A stretch of 63,606 bases of DNA, from assembly GCA_011947345.1 (NCBI GenBank), contig JAAVTG010000502.1, positions 1 through 63,606 on the forward strand. Reading direction: 5' to 3'. Origin of the DNA: Phytophthora quininea (Eukaryota > Oomycota > Peronosporomycetes > Peronosporales > Peronosporaceae). The translations under genes were made by a program, and so were the position numbers. The notes under the pieces are model-generated. The model was not told where the DNA came from. It searched no databases and worked only from the letters and a program-made list of their open reading frames with translations. Shown here piece by piece: positions 33,732 through 45,464 of the stretch; within the stretch, counting starts at the first letter, position 1; every line of letters begins with the position of its first letter.

Positions 33732-34376
33732 TCAATCCGAGTCGTCGGGTCTGGGCTGCAGGATAATCAACAGGATCAGCGCCATGGCCATGATGACAAT
33801 CAGCCCCACCAGGAACTGGATGCACTGCTTGAAGCTGTCCGCCTCCTCGTCCGAGTCGGCCGTCCCTGTTCGCCGCACCAGGTAGCCCAGCTCCACGTCC
33901 GACTCGGAGCCCGCCTCCGACGCCGACGAGCTGTAGCAGCACAGCAGCAGCGACGGACAGAAGGGCGTCCGTCTGTCGATGGCCTGGCGACGCTGCGCGG
34001 CCGCTCTGGCGGTCGGAACAGGCCTCTTGGTCCACTCGGGGCTGCGGAACCACGGCAGCGGGTGGACCTCCTCCTCCGGACGCGAGAGAAGCGGCCGGCG
34101 CTCGGCCCTGGCCGTCACCACCTTGGATCTGCTCACGCCCACCGCCTCCACGCCGTGTCTGCTGCTCCTCGAGCCTGGGGCGCGTCGGCGGCCACCATTG
34201 AGTGGCGCTCCAGCCTTGGGCTTCTTGGTCGCGCGGTATTTTGTTGATAACTCCTGTAGCAGCCACTCGCTGAGCGACTCGAGCACTACCTGCGAGAAGA
34301 ACGGGACGCTGGCCAGCGACCCGAGCAGCAGCGACCGGAGCAGCAGCGCCGTCTCCTGCAGCAGCGACTTAACCGA
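33732..34376 (-). CDS. Tail-anchored membrane protein, 5' end unresolved
   Basis: About 215 codons open. A helical N-part (KSLLQETALLLRSLLLGSL, then SEWLLQELSTKYRATKK) leads to an Arg/Ser-rich low-complexity middle and a single C-terminal membrane segment (CIQFLVGLIVIMAMALILLI) ending with a short charged tail (LQPRPDDSD), the layout of tail-anchored proteins. No ATG precedes the open frame: upstream is a TAG at about 34388, so a first exon or a frame break is missing from view. A minus-strand TCATTTCTAC initiator-like site lies near 34420. Family unknown. Confidence 0.45.
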   Translation of the reverse strand, partial: SVKSLLQETALLLRSLLLGSLASVPFFSQVVLESLSEWLLQELSTKYRATKKPKAGAPLNGGRRRAPGSRSSRHGVEAVGVSRSKVVTARAERRPLLSRPEEEVHPLPWFRSPEWTKRPVPTARAAAQRRQAIDRRTPFCPSLLLCCYSSSASEAGSESDVELGYLVRRTGTADSDEEADSFKQCIQFLVGLIVIMAMALILLIILQPRPDDSD

Positions 34377-34621
34377 GTTTGTGTGGAGTTTCTATTCGGA
34401 TGCCCGCCGCTCGAGTAGAAATGACTGACTACCGGGTAGTCACTATTTTGCGAGGAAACGGTTGGTCCAACCTTGCCCAGCGAAGGTTGCAGAGGGCCTT
34501 GTTGCTGTCTCGCGAGCAAGGTAGAGCCTCCAATCCGCTCATTTCCCCTCGAAGAGCTAGCAGGAAGGCCATTGAGACCTTCATCTGCGCTGTGCCCCCT
34601 CCCCCAAAAAAAAATCCCGCA

Positions 34622-35752
34622 TATCGACTATCCTTAGTTATGAGATACCGTTGTCACACCGCTACAATAATGTGCTCCTCTTGTTTTTTTCCATCTCGAA
34701 ATTTTACTTTTGCTTGCGTACCTTCTCCGTCTCCGTGTAAGACGGATAGAAGTGTGCAATCGCTTCATTAACAGTGTGGTCAGCGGCAAGAAAATCGAGC
34801 AGGAGGCGCTTGTGTGCGTAGTCTACAGCAATGTGGGTGTATTGCGGAGACCTTCTGTTATAAAATAGAAAGGCACGATTGGCTATAACTGAAATTCGCT
34901 TAGGAGAAAACTTTGCTTAGGACAGGGGCGATGCGTTACACCTGCTTAAGAAATACAGACAGCAGCTAGCCAATAGCTGCAAAGAGTCTTGAGATACATG
35001 CATTTCCCTGTTATGGGATACAGGTCACGAGAACCAAGCATTTCCACGCGCAAACAGCAAAGAGAACTTCAGTCATTTACCATCTTGAGCCGCATGGATC
35101 AAACCACCAAATCATCTCCCGTTAGTGGGCCCCGCCTCAACGGAGGTGGTAGAAAGAAGAAGATCCACATATTAAACTCGTACACTGCTGCCCTGAAAAG
35201 AGAGGTGGTTGAGTACTTCAAAAGAGTGGAAAGGTCCGTACTACAATCGAAACATCCTTTCCTAGCATCAGTGATAGATAGTATCCGAGCCTCAGGGTTC
35301 TGGTCTTGAGGCGGGTGCGTCAGTTTGGGGCAGTTACAGTCACGTCGCTGATGCTGCCGCTGAAGGATATAGACTTCAGTAAGGACACGAATGTGCCATT
35401 GGTTAGAGGATCCTCATCGTGGTAGCGGGGCTTTAAGAGGCGCCATCGGCTCGTTAAGATCGCGTACGCGATAAGGTCAGGTCAGTTTGCCGGAGCTGGC
35501 GAAAGTTGCCGCCGAGTTTGCAGCGAAATTGAAAGCGAAAGCGACCGAGTTCGATGTATCGGTCATACACAATGCTGATTAGACGGGTATTGTGTGCTAA
35601 TATTTGTTGTTTACTAACTTTGTTTTAGCTAGTAATAAGATTGTCATTTTTCAGTAAGCAGTGCCGTAAGTGCAGGTCGTTGTGTGTACATGGAGCGGAC
35701 GGCTCGACCTCCGTGCATGCGGGGTGTATTTCATAACTAAGGATAGTCGGTA
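34622..35752. mobile_element. Short pogo/Tc1-type DNA transposon with TIRs and TA target site
   Basis: The ends are inverted repeats of about 25 bp with two mismatches: left TCGACTATCCTTAGTTATGA (34624 on), right reverse complement CCGACTATCCTTAGTTATGA (to 35750), each bounded by TA. Inside, on the plus strand, are RKKKIHILNSYTAALKREVV (psq-type HTH start, near 35153) and a decayed catalytic piece, FAAKLKAKATEFDVSVIHNAD followed by a stop and TGIVC, corresponding to the first Asp (NADQT) of the DDE domain. The rest of the transposase is missing, so it is a 1.13-kb internally deleted copy. Confidence 0.7.
35057..35620 (+). pseudogene. Remnant of pogo-like transposase
   Basis: Plus-strand coding traces inside the short TIR element: HTH segment near 35130-35240 and the NAD*TGIVC motif near 35565-35605. 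A TAG replaces the Gln of NADQTG. Confidence 0.6.
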
Positions 35753-36099
35753 TATATTTTTGCCGTCCATCCCCGTACCGAAATTACGCGATTGATAGGT
35801 TTTGGACCAATTCGCGGGCTCACAATTCCGACTTGTGATATTGTGCATGCATTATGATATTACAATATTGAATATCACGTTATCATAAGCAGTTAACAAG
35901 AAACAACAGCATCAAACGCATGAAGGTCATAAAGGCGCGTCGGCAAAGCAGTACGTTGAAGAAACACCTGCTTCGCTCAAGCGCACGACCAGCTCGCTGA
36001 CGTCGTCGTCGGAATGTCGCCCTTGTCCTCCGTGCGTAGCGCGGTGCTCTCCAGTAGTTGCTGTTTCCACTGCTCGACCTCCTCGACCGTCGTTTGGTA
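35753..36099. other. No supported gene
   Basis: Follows the short TIR element; low-complexity and AT-rich in its first half. Confidence 0.3.
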
Positions 36100-36430
36100 C
36101 TACCCGGTGGTTGTCGCTCGCTTCTTCCCTGACTCCTTGACTGCCAGTGTTTCGTAGACTTTGTCGAAGGCTGGGATCTCGTCGTGCTGACCGGGCCGTC
36201 GATCTGCGCCATGCCCTCCGAACGCCTCTTGCTGTACGGCTTCTTCCTCGCGTTCGCGCTTCCGATGCTGTAGAACACGCCGTCCACCTCGACGTATTTG
36301 TGGTGGAATTGAATCCACGCCTGATGCCGCGCGACGGTGCCTGCAGCAAGTATCCTCGACTAGATCTCCAAGGCGCCGACGTGGGATTTCGCCCAGTCGC
36401 TATCGACGAGGACGCGGACACGTACTGTTA
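36100..36430 (-). pseudogene. Phospholipase D-like gene fragment with HKD motif
   Basis: One minus-strand frame reads VRVLVDSDWAKSHVGALEI, stop, SRILAAGTVARHQAWIQ, then FHHKYVEVDGVFYSIGSANA. The last part is an intact HxK(x)4D plus the following GS.N motif of the PLD superfamily. An in-frame stop interrupts the segment, and no complete protein can be read, so this is a fragment. Confidence 0.65.
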
Positions 36431-37739
36431 CATGGGTGACCGTCGAATTGAGCTCTTGATGGTAAAAGTAGAACTGAGTTTGAGCTAGCTGCCTAAACGT
36501 TTGCTCTCGTGTCTCTCTAGGCCTCGCCCTGGCGGCTCCAGATCTTCTGGTGGCTAGCTACTCTTACTTGAACACGAGTCCGCCTTGAAACAGCTGAAGG
36601 CTGGTCAATATAGTGCGCAATTGAAGCGTTGGTATTGACGAGCTGTGCGTGCATTCTGGACTGCGCGAAAGACGCAGCTTTTGTCCAACCACGTGCCTGC
36701 ACATCGCGCGGACGCGTGAGGGCCGATGGGTGGCCCTCACTACGCTATAAATATTCTTTACTAGGGTTTGCTAAGGCAACTGGACTGCCAAACAAGTCAG
36801 TTTCCTAATTTCAGTTAAAGTTCAAGACTCTTTTGTACTACTTTAGAAATACGCGAAATCGCGTGTTTCTAATTGTTGCATACAAACTATAATTTGTTAC
36901 ACTTCCTCATTTCAAGCACATACGGTATACGCTTAAGACAGAGCGCTGCTTGCCCTATTTCAAGGAATGGATGCTGTCGCCACCATACCATACGCGCTAG
37001 CAAAACGTTTGCAAACTTGTTTCAAATTATCGAGCCCACTGTACTATTGCAAAATAACGAGAGTTGTCATAACCGAGGTCCGGACGCCGTCTCGCGGGCC
37101 CGTACAAAAACCAATAGAAACCGAGATTATTAACGCACGAAAGGTCAGGTAACTAAGTTATTAGTCGTAGGGTCTTAGCATTTTTTAACGTTCTTGCATT
37201 TGGCCTTGTCTACGAACCAGTCCTAAATATCGGAAAACGAAGTATCAACTTTTGACACTTCAATGCACCCATTTCAGTGTTCGTAAAGTGGCCGCGCCGT
37301 TTCACCGCCGTCTCGGCGGTGCCACTTCCAGGTTGCCATTCACAAGATCACCCCCATTGACGATGCCAACAAACACGCGCCATGTTGTGACCAGCAGCGA
37401 TCGATCTGCTTTGTCGCTGCGTTTGTGGCTCTCGATCGCGACCCAAGTGCGTAAAATTACCTGCGCATCTCTCCGATAGGGCACTGAGTAGATCCCCGCT
37501 CCGTGGCGCGGGTCTACGCCGCGCTGAAGGCAGGCGAAGGTCGGCGCCGGCGTGGGCGTGGGCTCCCAGGGTGCTTCCCGCGCTGGAGGTCGAGATGGTC
37601 ATCCGTACAGGAGCAAGCATCTCCGGAATGGTCAGGTTGTTTATAAGTAACACTGGCACCGTTTTAACAGTTACTGGTGGGAATTCCGCCACAGGCGCCA
37701 GTGCCACGCTGGACCGAATTTTCAACCCTGGACGGAATT
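36431..37739. other. Region without supported gene
   Basis: 1.3 kb between the PLD fragment and a second possible PLD-like trace. The frames present are short and unrecognised. Confidence 0.3.
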
Positions 37740-37990
37740 TGACGGCGGCGTCCTTCTAACCGCCATTCGTCGAAGGCAGGAGACGGTCATGATCTCCTTC
37801 TTCATCCAGGATGGGGGATGTCCTGGTAGCTCTGGAGTCTGCTTGTGACCGCGGTGTGGCGGTTGAATTCTACGTCGACTACTGCAACGCAATAATCTAC
37901 GCAAAGTTGGCAGCGATCGGCGTTCAGATTAGGGGTTCATATATTGCGGCGATACATGATACTGTATCAAGTACAGCCCCGATTTTGATG
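37740..37990 (+). pseudogene. Possible PLD-like N-terminal fragment
   Basis: RQETVMISFFIQDG followed, after a frame change, by VLVALESACDRGVAVEFYVD and KLAAIGVQIR resembles the segment before the first HKD in PLD-type proteins (list of helices ending RGV.V...VD...L...G..V). It is on the strand opposite the 36-kb HKD fragment. Low confidence. Confidence 0.3.
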
Positions 37991-37999
37991 GTAGTGTTG

Positions 38000-38650
38000 G
38001 CAGTCGATATTCAGTTCTCGCTGTGGTAGACTTGTACCAATATCAGCACTACAACATTTCCAAAAACAGCTACAGTATTGAGAAATTTTAAACATTCAAC
38101 CGTCGCCTCATCTGAACCGAGCGATCCCCAGAACAACATTTTATGGCTGTTACCATAGCACCGACAGGTCGATGGAGGAAAAGCCAACAAAAGATGCTGT
38201 TGGTAATCATGGTAATCATGGGATTCCACTAACCGCCAACCATTTGCGCCAAAACGAGCACACGATGGTGTGTGAAATCGTACACGAGTTGTCCAAGCCT
38301 TTCCCCGATGCTAGAAAGCCTGTGTCTCTCTTCACACACATCTAAATCCTTTGCTCTGATGAATTAGAGAGCAAGGATAAAACCTCAACAGCTTGGATAG
38401 AGTCCCTCATGCACCAAGGCTCTTCGACAAACCCAAAAAAATCATATGATACGAAAGCATTGAGTTCGCCCTATTGTCATCAAATGTAACTGTGTTAGTG
38501 ACGACAGAACAGCCAGCGCTATTGCAACTCTCGACGCAAACGAAAGCAAGGAATCTGATACTGTTTAACTCGTGAAAACCAAAAAGCAGCGTACCATGCA
38601 ACACGTAATGGCTCTTTCGGACGGTAACGTCAAAATTATGATGACGCGCT
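38000..38650. other. Region without supported gene
   Basis: 650 bp with no recognised feature ahead of the hAT-like remnant. Confidence 0.3.
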
Positions 38651-39545
38651 GGCTTCTGTCTTCGGGCTCCCTAAACTACTCTCAGCAATGAAGAATCGCT
38701 TCGTTTTGTTCGGAGAGCAGCATGCCAACCTAATTAGGCTTTTCCCGATCGTGTGCTTTTACACTTTTAGAAATGGAGAGTTTAACGCGTTTGCCGCTTT
38801 GACATCTCACTACATTCAGGCGAAATTCAAGAAAACACACAACACTGCTTTGCTTTCCATGCACGACGGGTGGACAAACGCCACAAACGTGAATATCGTT
38901 GGCGTGTCGACAGCATTTATTCACTCTCGACGACAGTTGATGACGCTGGCACTCGCTGTGACACTCAATTCAAGTCATGCGACGGAAATTGTGGCTTCTC
39001 CTTCAAAAAGTTGTGCTGGCGAGATACGGATTTGATATAGAACGTTTGTCTCGATTTACTGTCGGCGACACGACAGGTAGAGCAAAAAATGTCAACGATT
39101 ACTTCGAGGAAACTGATCAAGTTGCCTGTCTAATGCTCTAGTTGAGCTTGTGCCTGCTTTCTGCGTTTGGATTGAAATAGAATACTCGTAGCAAAGACAC
39201 CCATATTGATCCAAGGCCAAACAACTTGTTTCCGACTCGGCTCTCCTTAAACGAGTAGAGCTTCAGCTCCGACAAGAACACGAAATAACTTACTTAGCAT
39301 AAATCGTAGCCATCATTCAGATATTGATAACCAAGAAAACGGTGGAATGCGGACAGGGCTGACGTCACTCAGGTGTTCGTCAAGTGGTGAATGTACGGAA
39401 CGCAGCTCCGTTGCTGATCTTCTCAGAGTTGCTGCGCCAACTCGCAGGCATCCAAGCCATGTTGGACCAGATTACCAATCGAGGCGTTGAATGTCTGAAA
39501 TATGTGGACAAGTTTATCAGTGGAATGGCCCTGCTGAATGAGTGA
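38650..39545 (+). pseudogene. hAT-superfamily transposase remnant
   Basis: LSMHDGWTNATNVNIVGVST (about 38850) and, after a frame change, YGFDIERLSRFTVGDTTGRA (about 39030) are the typical oomycete hAT core with the DGWT and D-T motifs. Farther on, VVNVRNAAPLLIFSELLRQL continues the helical insert. The copy has multiple frame changes and stops and lacks the C-terminal dimerisation domain. Confidence 0.6.
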
Positions 39546-40385
39546 AGACGGTAACTACAACGTGTTGGAGTTTTACCGTAACTTCATTTCTCTTGATTGG
39601 CCAAGAGTTCACGGTGAGGAAATTTTCCATCCGTAGCTTTTCTTACGCTAACACACTTAGGTACGCTTCTGTCGACTGTGATTCAAGAGCGAGTGCTTAG
39701 TCTGAGTGGGTACGTAGTAAATGAACGAAGAACAAGACTGGACGAAAACAGAGCCGAGATGCTGTGCATGAGGAAGGCAAATTGGCTAGAGTAGATGGCA
39801 ATGAAAGAATGTCTTGGCGAGATACAGTAGGGCAGAGAAGGATTTGGTATCGATGCAGTATCTAGTACCATGATACCCTAGCACTTGAATACTTATCTCA
39901 TATACAAGTTGGTAGCCCGGTGGGGCCTTTTACTATGGGGTACCGTGCTACACTTTTTACAAGAGCTGTCACGTTGCGCAGGCTACCAAAAGGGCTTTGA
40001 CTATGGCTGTCGACTATCATTTTATGCAATTCTGCACTATTAGAGCGCCCCTACGAAATGGGTTCATTTGTACTAAAAAAAGGTTCACATACACTAAAAA
40101 AACACAGAGCAGTGCCGAGGGTTACGTCGTTCTGAACAGTGGCAAAAACTTGAAGGAAATTTAATTTCTGGGGCAACAGCATCAGAGAAGCCTGACTTAG
40201 TCGCCCAGGTTTTCACATATCTACTTTAATTGACGAAATCCATCGTTTGGCGCGTTAGAGTCGTTTTTGTCTACGAAGTTGAAGCATAGAAACGTGGGTT
40301 GCTTCATGTCCACTTATTGGTTATCCTAAAGTTCAGAAACAATCCCTGATCACCTGAGGACTTCTACAACTTTGTTTCCACAGAG
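39546..40385. other. Region without supported gene
   Basis: 840 bp, AT-rich in places, no feature recognised. Confidence 0.3.
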
Positions 40386-42041
40386 ATGCTGCATCCCGTG
40401 CACCACCCCGAGCTTCATGCGACGGTGACCACGTGCGTGATCCTCGGGATCAACGGCAATGGGTTTGTCTCTTCTTGCAAGGATAAGGAAGGTAACTGTT
40501 CCAAAGAATCCTCACTCTTTTCGAGAGGGAAACACAGGCTGACGGCAGTGGCTTTCCGGCACGTCGGCGTAAAGCTTCTGGCTCGGTAAATCCTGGGGAT
40601 CCAGAACGTGGCCAGCTTCCAACTACCGTTTGCAAAGTCTCTCGGAGAAGGTTTGATTATTGTGGGGGCCGAAAATTGCAACCGATGATGGAGATGGACA
40701 ACCGTTGGGAAATTCCACACAACCACTATATTCCTGTAATACGTTTGCGACATCAATGTAGAACTATGTTCGACGGTACAGTCTGCGAAGTACCTATACA
40801 AGTACACTACCAAGGTACACCCGGGTGTGGGGATTAGTGGAACGGAGAGCGAAGACGATAGACAAGAGTCAATATACAGTATCTGTCTCTGCCCAAGGGG
40901 TGGTCAGAAACAGAGGAAAGTACACTCAGTGATTCGAGTGTCAGTGTATAAGGAAAGACAGCAGACGGTTGTGTGCCGAACCAGGACCGCCATATTGATG
41001 TTGAACGCGGCTACAACGAACAGGAATTGCATGGCTTCATAATTGGAACATGAACCAGTGGAGGACGCCTGACGCTGTGATGAATGTGGTTAACTGCACC
41101 ATCCTCAGATCTGTTCTCTCTAACTGATTCATTTGCAACAGACACACTTCGCGTTTCGAATAGATCTGATGAAGCTGGGAAATCGTTTTTTTATATATAA
41201 GCAATATTGGAGACTTATTCAGCGCAATATACTCCTTTCGGAGGAGTCACTATGTTTCTTTCCGGTAATTTCCGTTAGACGTTACCCGTCGTCAGAAGGG
41301 AGGGACATTAAAGTAATTGCTGCTTAACTGAAACTCAACCTCGATGTAGAATGGGTTTGCTGTAGTAAAGCTCACGCTGAATATGAAGGTGCAAACGACA
41401 AACTGTCAGGGAAATGGAGACCTTTGCTAGGTTTTTGCTAGAATTGGAGATGAACGTCATTCTACATCGTATGAGTTGGGTTCTCATTTCAGCCGCCTGT
41501 CATCTAACGTGTTGCTGGCCGCGGCTTAAAAATTTGATGAGAGCTTGGGTATCGATGTGAAACAGGCTGATTCGAGAGTGTCTCTCAGCCGGATGTCGCC
41601 TCAAATTCTGCGTTTAAAAGAAAGTACGACAGCGATGCTGATGCGGAACCTAAATACTCAACAGGGTCTTTGCCATGGCACTCGCCTGATGGCAACTCGG
41701 GTACGATGTAATTGCTTGGATACTATTCGAATGATAGGCCACCGGGCCGAATAGCGCGTTTTGATCCCCCGCGTTAGCTTAACCAGCAAGGACTCTAATT
41801 TGCCTTTTGAGCTACGAAGAAAAAACTTCCAAGTTGCGTTGCAATACGAGTCAACTAGGCCCCAGACCAGTCGATTCGTCACGTCGGGCTGTATCTCCCT
41901 GAACCTGTGTTTTCACGTGGGCAGTTGTACGTAGCTCTATCGCGAGTGACATCACGCATGAGCATTAAAATTCTTCTTCGAGATCCTACCCACAAGAACG
42001 GGGATGTCTACACGAAGGAAATTGTCTACAGGGAGAGATAG
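40386..42041 (+). pseudogene. Helitron Rep/helicase remnant, copy 1
   Basis: Plus-strand pieces in order: MLHPVHHPELHATVTTCV (Rep-type segment), DINVELCSTVQSAKYLYKY near 40755, and the PIF1-like helicase C-terminus, ILRLKESTTAMLMRNLNTQQ (41605 on), then YLPEPVFSRGQLYVALSRVT (about 41890), ending VYTKEIVYREI at 42041. The central helicase is largely lost and the frame changes several times, so it is a decayed rolling-circle transposon. Confidence 0.65.
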
Positions 42042-42344
42042 GGTAGCCATGCATAACCTTTCACTAACAGTTTTTCAATACATTTATTCGTTTACATAGA
42101 CCAGCCTTCCCGCCGAGCTTCGCTCAGCGGTCACGCATACAGCTTGGCAAAAACACTGTCCACAGAACCTCGCTCAGCGGGGCTCCGCTCGGCCCGTGCA
42201 AGTATCTATATCGAAAATGAAGGAAGCAGGCGAGGTCTTTGAGAGGACGGCCAAATTGGAAAGTGATGAGGTTGCCGCCCTCGCAGCTCGGGCAGTTGAT
42301 AGCTTTGCTCCCACGGACTGCCCTACTCTGCATATTTACTAAAC

Positions 42345-42402
42345 TTGTTCTAATAATTATAATCCTAGCCAAAACGTAAGTAACTGCTAAGTATCCGTTA
42401 CA
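42345..42402. repeat. 58-bp repeat, copy 1
   Basis: Matches 48638-48695 in the same orientation at 55 of 58 positions. It lies 304-361 bp past the end of Helitron copy 1. Read on the minus strand it begins TGTAACGGATAC, so it is either a Helitron 3' terminus or the first bases of an LTR of the minus-strand gypsy element. Confidence 0.8.
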
Positions 42403-42463
42403 CTCACCCACCCCGCAAGAGTCGTCCGTAGGTGCTTGTCATCCTCGCCAGCCATTTCGGAAT

Positions 42464-43959
42464 TTGCTCATTAGGTGGCTGCTGGTCGGGACTGACCCCA
42501 AAGTGCCTTGTTTTCGTATGACGCTTGGCACGGGAGGGGCTGGTGCCTCTATGTGGCTACCGCCAGTAGCTGCTATGATCGACCGGGCTGCCGACCAAGG
42601 GGTCCAAGTGCCGTCGCTCGAAGGAAGAGCGGCGGCTGACCAAGACTTTGGCCTCGTGCCTGACCTCCTCGCTGCTGCTGGCTTGCTGCCCCCAGCCACA
42701 CCAACGCTACCTCACGTTGGAGAAGCTTGAGGAATTCTTGCCTCAGCACTCCCAAGTCCCTGCCCGCTTCGACGCTCCCTGGGCCTCCCTAGGCGACTCT
42801 GCTTCCGCGAGATGCTGTACCGGCGCGTGCTGTTCCGGTGGCTTCTCTGCTGCGTTCACCTTCGGCTGGCGTGTCGTCTGCGGCCGTTCCACGCGCAACC
42901 TCGGTTGAGGATCCGGTGCAAGCGGCTTCTTCATCTGCATCGACGTCGAGTGCGACGGTGTCCCCGGCCGCCAGGAAGACGACTTCCAGGGTAATCCGTC
43001 CTACTCGTGCGTGTGCTGAGGATGGTGCAGCGATGTCGGGGATCCCTGCTGATGAGATAGGCGACCCGTAATCGGCGTACGACTTGCTCCGAAATGAAGT
43101 CGCTATGTCTGAGCGCCCAGCGATAGATCAGCCTCCTGAAAGTCACCCATCGACGAACTGCTTCAATCACTACGACCCCGCTGAGGACCACGAAAGAGAT
43201 TGGGACATCCGCAGGCTGCTGGATCGCGGAGGAGCTCTACCCCACGTGTACTACTTGGTGGAGTGGAACTATACTCCTATTCAGACGACGTATGAGTGGC
43301 CCGAAAGTCTTCGCGACGTTTACTGGTGCATAAACCGGGTAAAGGCTTGGATCGCTGCTGGTCGTCGCGAGACCTTCATCAAGTTTTACTCGAAGCATTA
43401 CTGCGAGGCTGGGGCGTCAGATAGCAACTGGTGCTTTCTGCACGCCCTTTAAGCGGCATGCTTCGGTCTTGAGAGGACGGATTTGGTTACTCGCGAGCTT
43501 TGGAACAAGTTTTGCCTCGCAAAAGGCAACGACTTTGCCGAGGGTGTTGACGGCACGGATGTCGATGCCTTCCTCAACTTCCTGCGAGCTGAGCGTATTT
43601 CTCTTGACTATGTGGCGTTATTCAAGCCGCTTCAAAAGGGTTCGCTGTCTTCCACTGCTGTACTGGAACACCATGCGCGCACGCTTGATCCAGGTCATTA
43701 CATCGTCCACGCGGCAGAGCACAGCATCGAGCACTATTTCACGCTTGTGGTTACGGGTCCCAAAGATCCAGTCATGATCTATGACGAGTACAACGTCGAC
43801 AAGGAGCCACTGTGTTCGTTGGAGCCATTGCAGAAGTTGGGTTGGCTCACACACGTTTACGGGATACGTCTTGTAGCGCTTCCGCGTCCCAAATGTTCGA
43901 AGAAGGGTTCCAACAAGAAGAGTCGCAATTTGCGAGGACACGTTGATCAATGCATGTAG
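42464..43959 (+). pseudogene. Retroelement-associated chromodomain / OTU-like protease ORF
   Basis: A long plus-strand coding stretch with a frame change near 42710 and in-frame TAA codons at about 43069 and 43450. From 43108 it reads SERPAIDQPPESHP..., then a chromodomain-like YYLVEWNYTPIQTTYEWPES, then a papain-fold pattern: Cys in DSNWCFLHAL, His in IEHYFTLVV, and Asp in VMIYDEYN, as in OTU-type cysteine proteases. It ends at 43959, only 16 bp from the end of the minus-strand gypsy chromodomain. I infer an oomycete retroelement accessory ORF; the two stops mark it as non-functional here. Confidence 0.55.
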
Positions 43960-43974
43960 GCCTTGAGCCCCCTT

Positions 43975-45464
43975 TCATCGTTTCTTGGTTTTCTTGCATC
44001 TCTTTGAGCGTCGGTTGGTTTCAAACTCTGCAATCATGTCGGGAATTTGTGCTAAGTTCTCGATCGGCTCCCAGGTTGGTTTCTCTTCACTCACCCACTC
44101 CACCAAAAAATTGGGTTTGTTTTCTTCGAACCCGTTCACCCAGCAAACGTTGTACGAGCTGACCAATGCTGCCGTCTGCAAGGACAACACCATGTTGGCG
44201 CGATAGCCTTGGCGATTGCTGGTACGGCTTCAGGGATCCCGAGTTGAACACAGGATGGAGCTTATTCCCTGACTGAATGTTTAGTTCCAATGCGTGGTTG
44301 TGAATCTTGCGAACGATCGAAAATGGGCCGATCCATTTCGGACCAAACTTCGACGACGCCGGAAGACCAGTGTGCTTGGGATCAAGGTTCTGAGTGCTCA
44401 AGTACACCTGATATCCCACGCGGACATCTTGCTCTTTCCGGTTGTGATCGTAGACATCGTTCGTCCGGTCTTGAGCTTGTGTGAGTGCTTCCCGGCATCG
44501 TAGCAGTTTCGATGCCTGGTGTTCATGGAACTCGACGCCTTGTCGACTGGCATGAACGTTGGAAAGCTATTACGCTGCGATCTGCAAAGGATTCAACGGG
44601 ATGTATCCCAGATCGGCTGAGTTCACCGTCGAGTTCACAGCAAACGCTGCATTGGCAAGATGATCGTCCCAGTCATCTTGCAAAGGTCCAACGAAGCACC
44701 GAAGATATCCTTCAAGCGTTCGATTCATCCGTTCTGTCTGGCCACTGCCTTAAGCTCAATGAGCTACTGTCATGCTCAACTTTGTACCGATCGACTTGAA
44801 CACTTTCTGCCAGAAGTTGTACACAAGCTTTCTGTCGCGGTCGGACACGATGTTGGTGGGCATGCCATGGAACTTCCAAATGTGATGGACGAAGAGTTGC
44901 GTTACGCCTTTTGCGGTAACAGTCTTCGTCGTTGGAACAAAATGACATCGCTTGGTCAATCGATCCACAACAACCCAAATCGAGTCGACTTTGTTCTTCG
45001 TTTGCCGTAAGTCCGTGATGAAGTCCATCGAGATGGATCTCATCTTTCATCAGGAATGCTGAGTGGTTCTAGCAGACTTGGTGGCTTTGTCAGCCGAGGC
45101 TTGTTGCGGCGGCAATCAGCACTAAATTTTGTATCGACGCCAACACCTTCGACCAGTACCAGCGTCGCGCAGGTGTCAGGTAAGTGCGTTCTGCACTGAG
45201 ATGGCCTCCATAGTTGGAATCATGACACTCGTTGATGATGGCGTACCTCAACTTCACATCAGTGGGTACGACAACTCGTGGAATGTCGTCAACTGGTGTC
45301 TGATACCAAAGCAATCCATTGCCTTCGGTGAAGTATCGATACTTCTTCCGGTGTTGACGCTCAGCTTTGAGTTTCAAGTTTGATGATACATCATTCACGA
45401 TGGAGATCAGTGAAGTCACGACGGACAGCGATTTGATCAAGAAGATTAAAGCAGCATATATCAA
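43975..45464 (-). pseudogene. Gypsy integrase and C-terminal chromodomain
   Basis: Zinc-binding region ECHDSNYGGHLSAERT...SADCRRNK (about 45240-45110), core DFITDL..WVVVDRLTKRCHF (about 45025-44960), C-terminal KFGPKWIGPFSIVRKIHNHA (about 44350), then NFLVEWVSEEKPTWEPIEN (about 44105), a chromodomain. Breaks occur between the segments and part of the core is lost. Confidence 0.75.

Noticed and set aside
33388..34266. 292-codon minus-strand frame overlapping the tail-anchored protein
   Set aside because: The overlapping frame with a clear membrane anchor is the better candidate; this one is a GC-rich shadow for most of its length.
42041..42402. Canonical Helitron CTRR 3' end
   Set aside because: A CTAG occurs inside the 58-bp repeat, but similarity between copies continues past it, so it is not the boundary.
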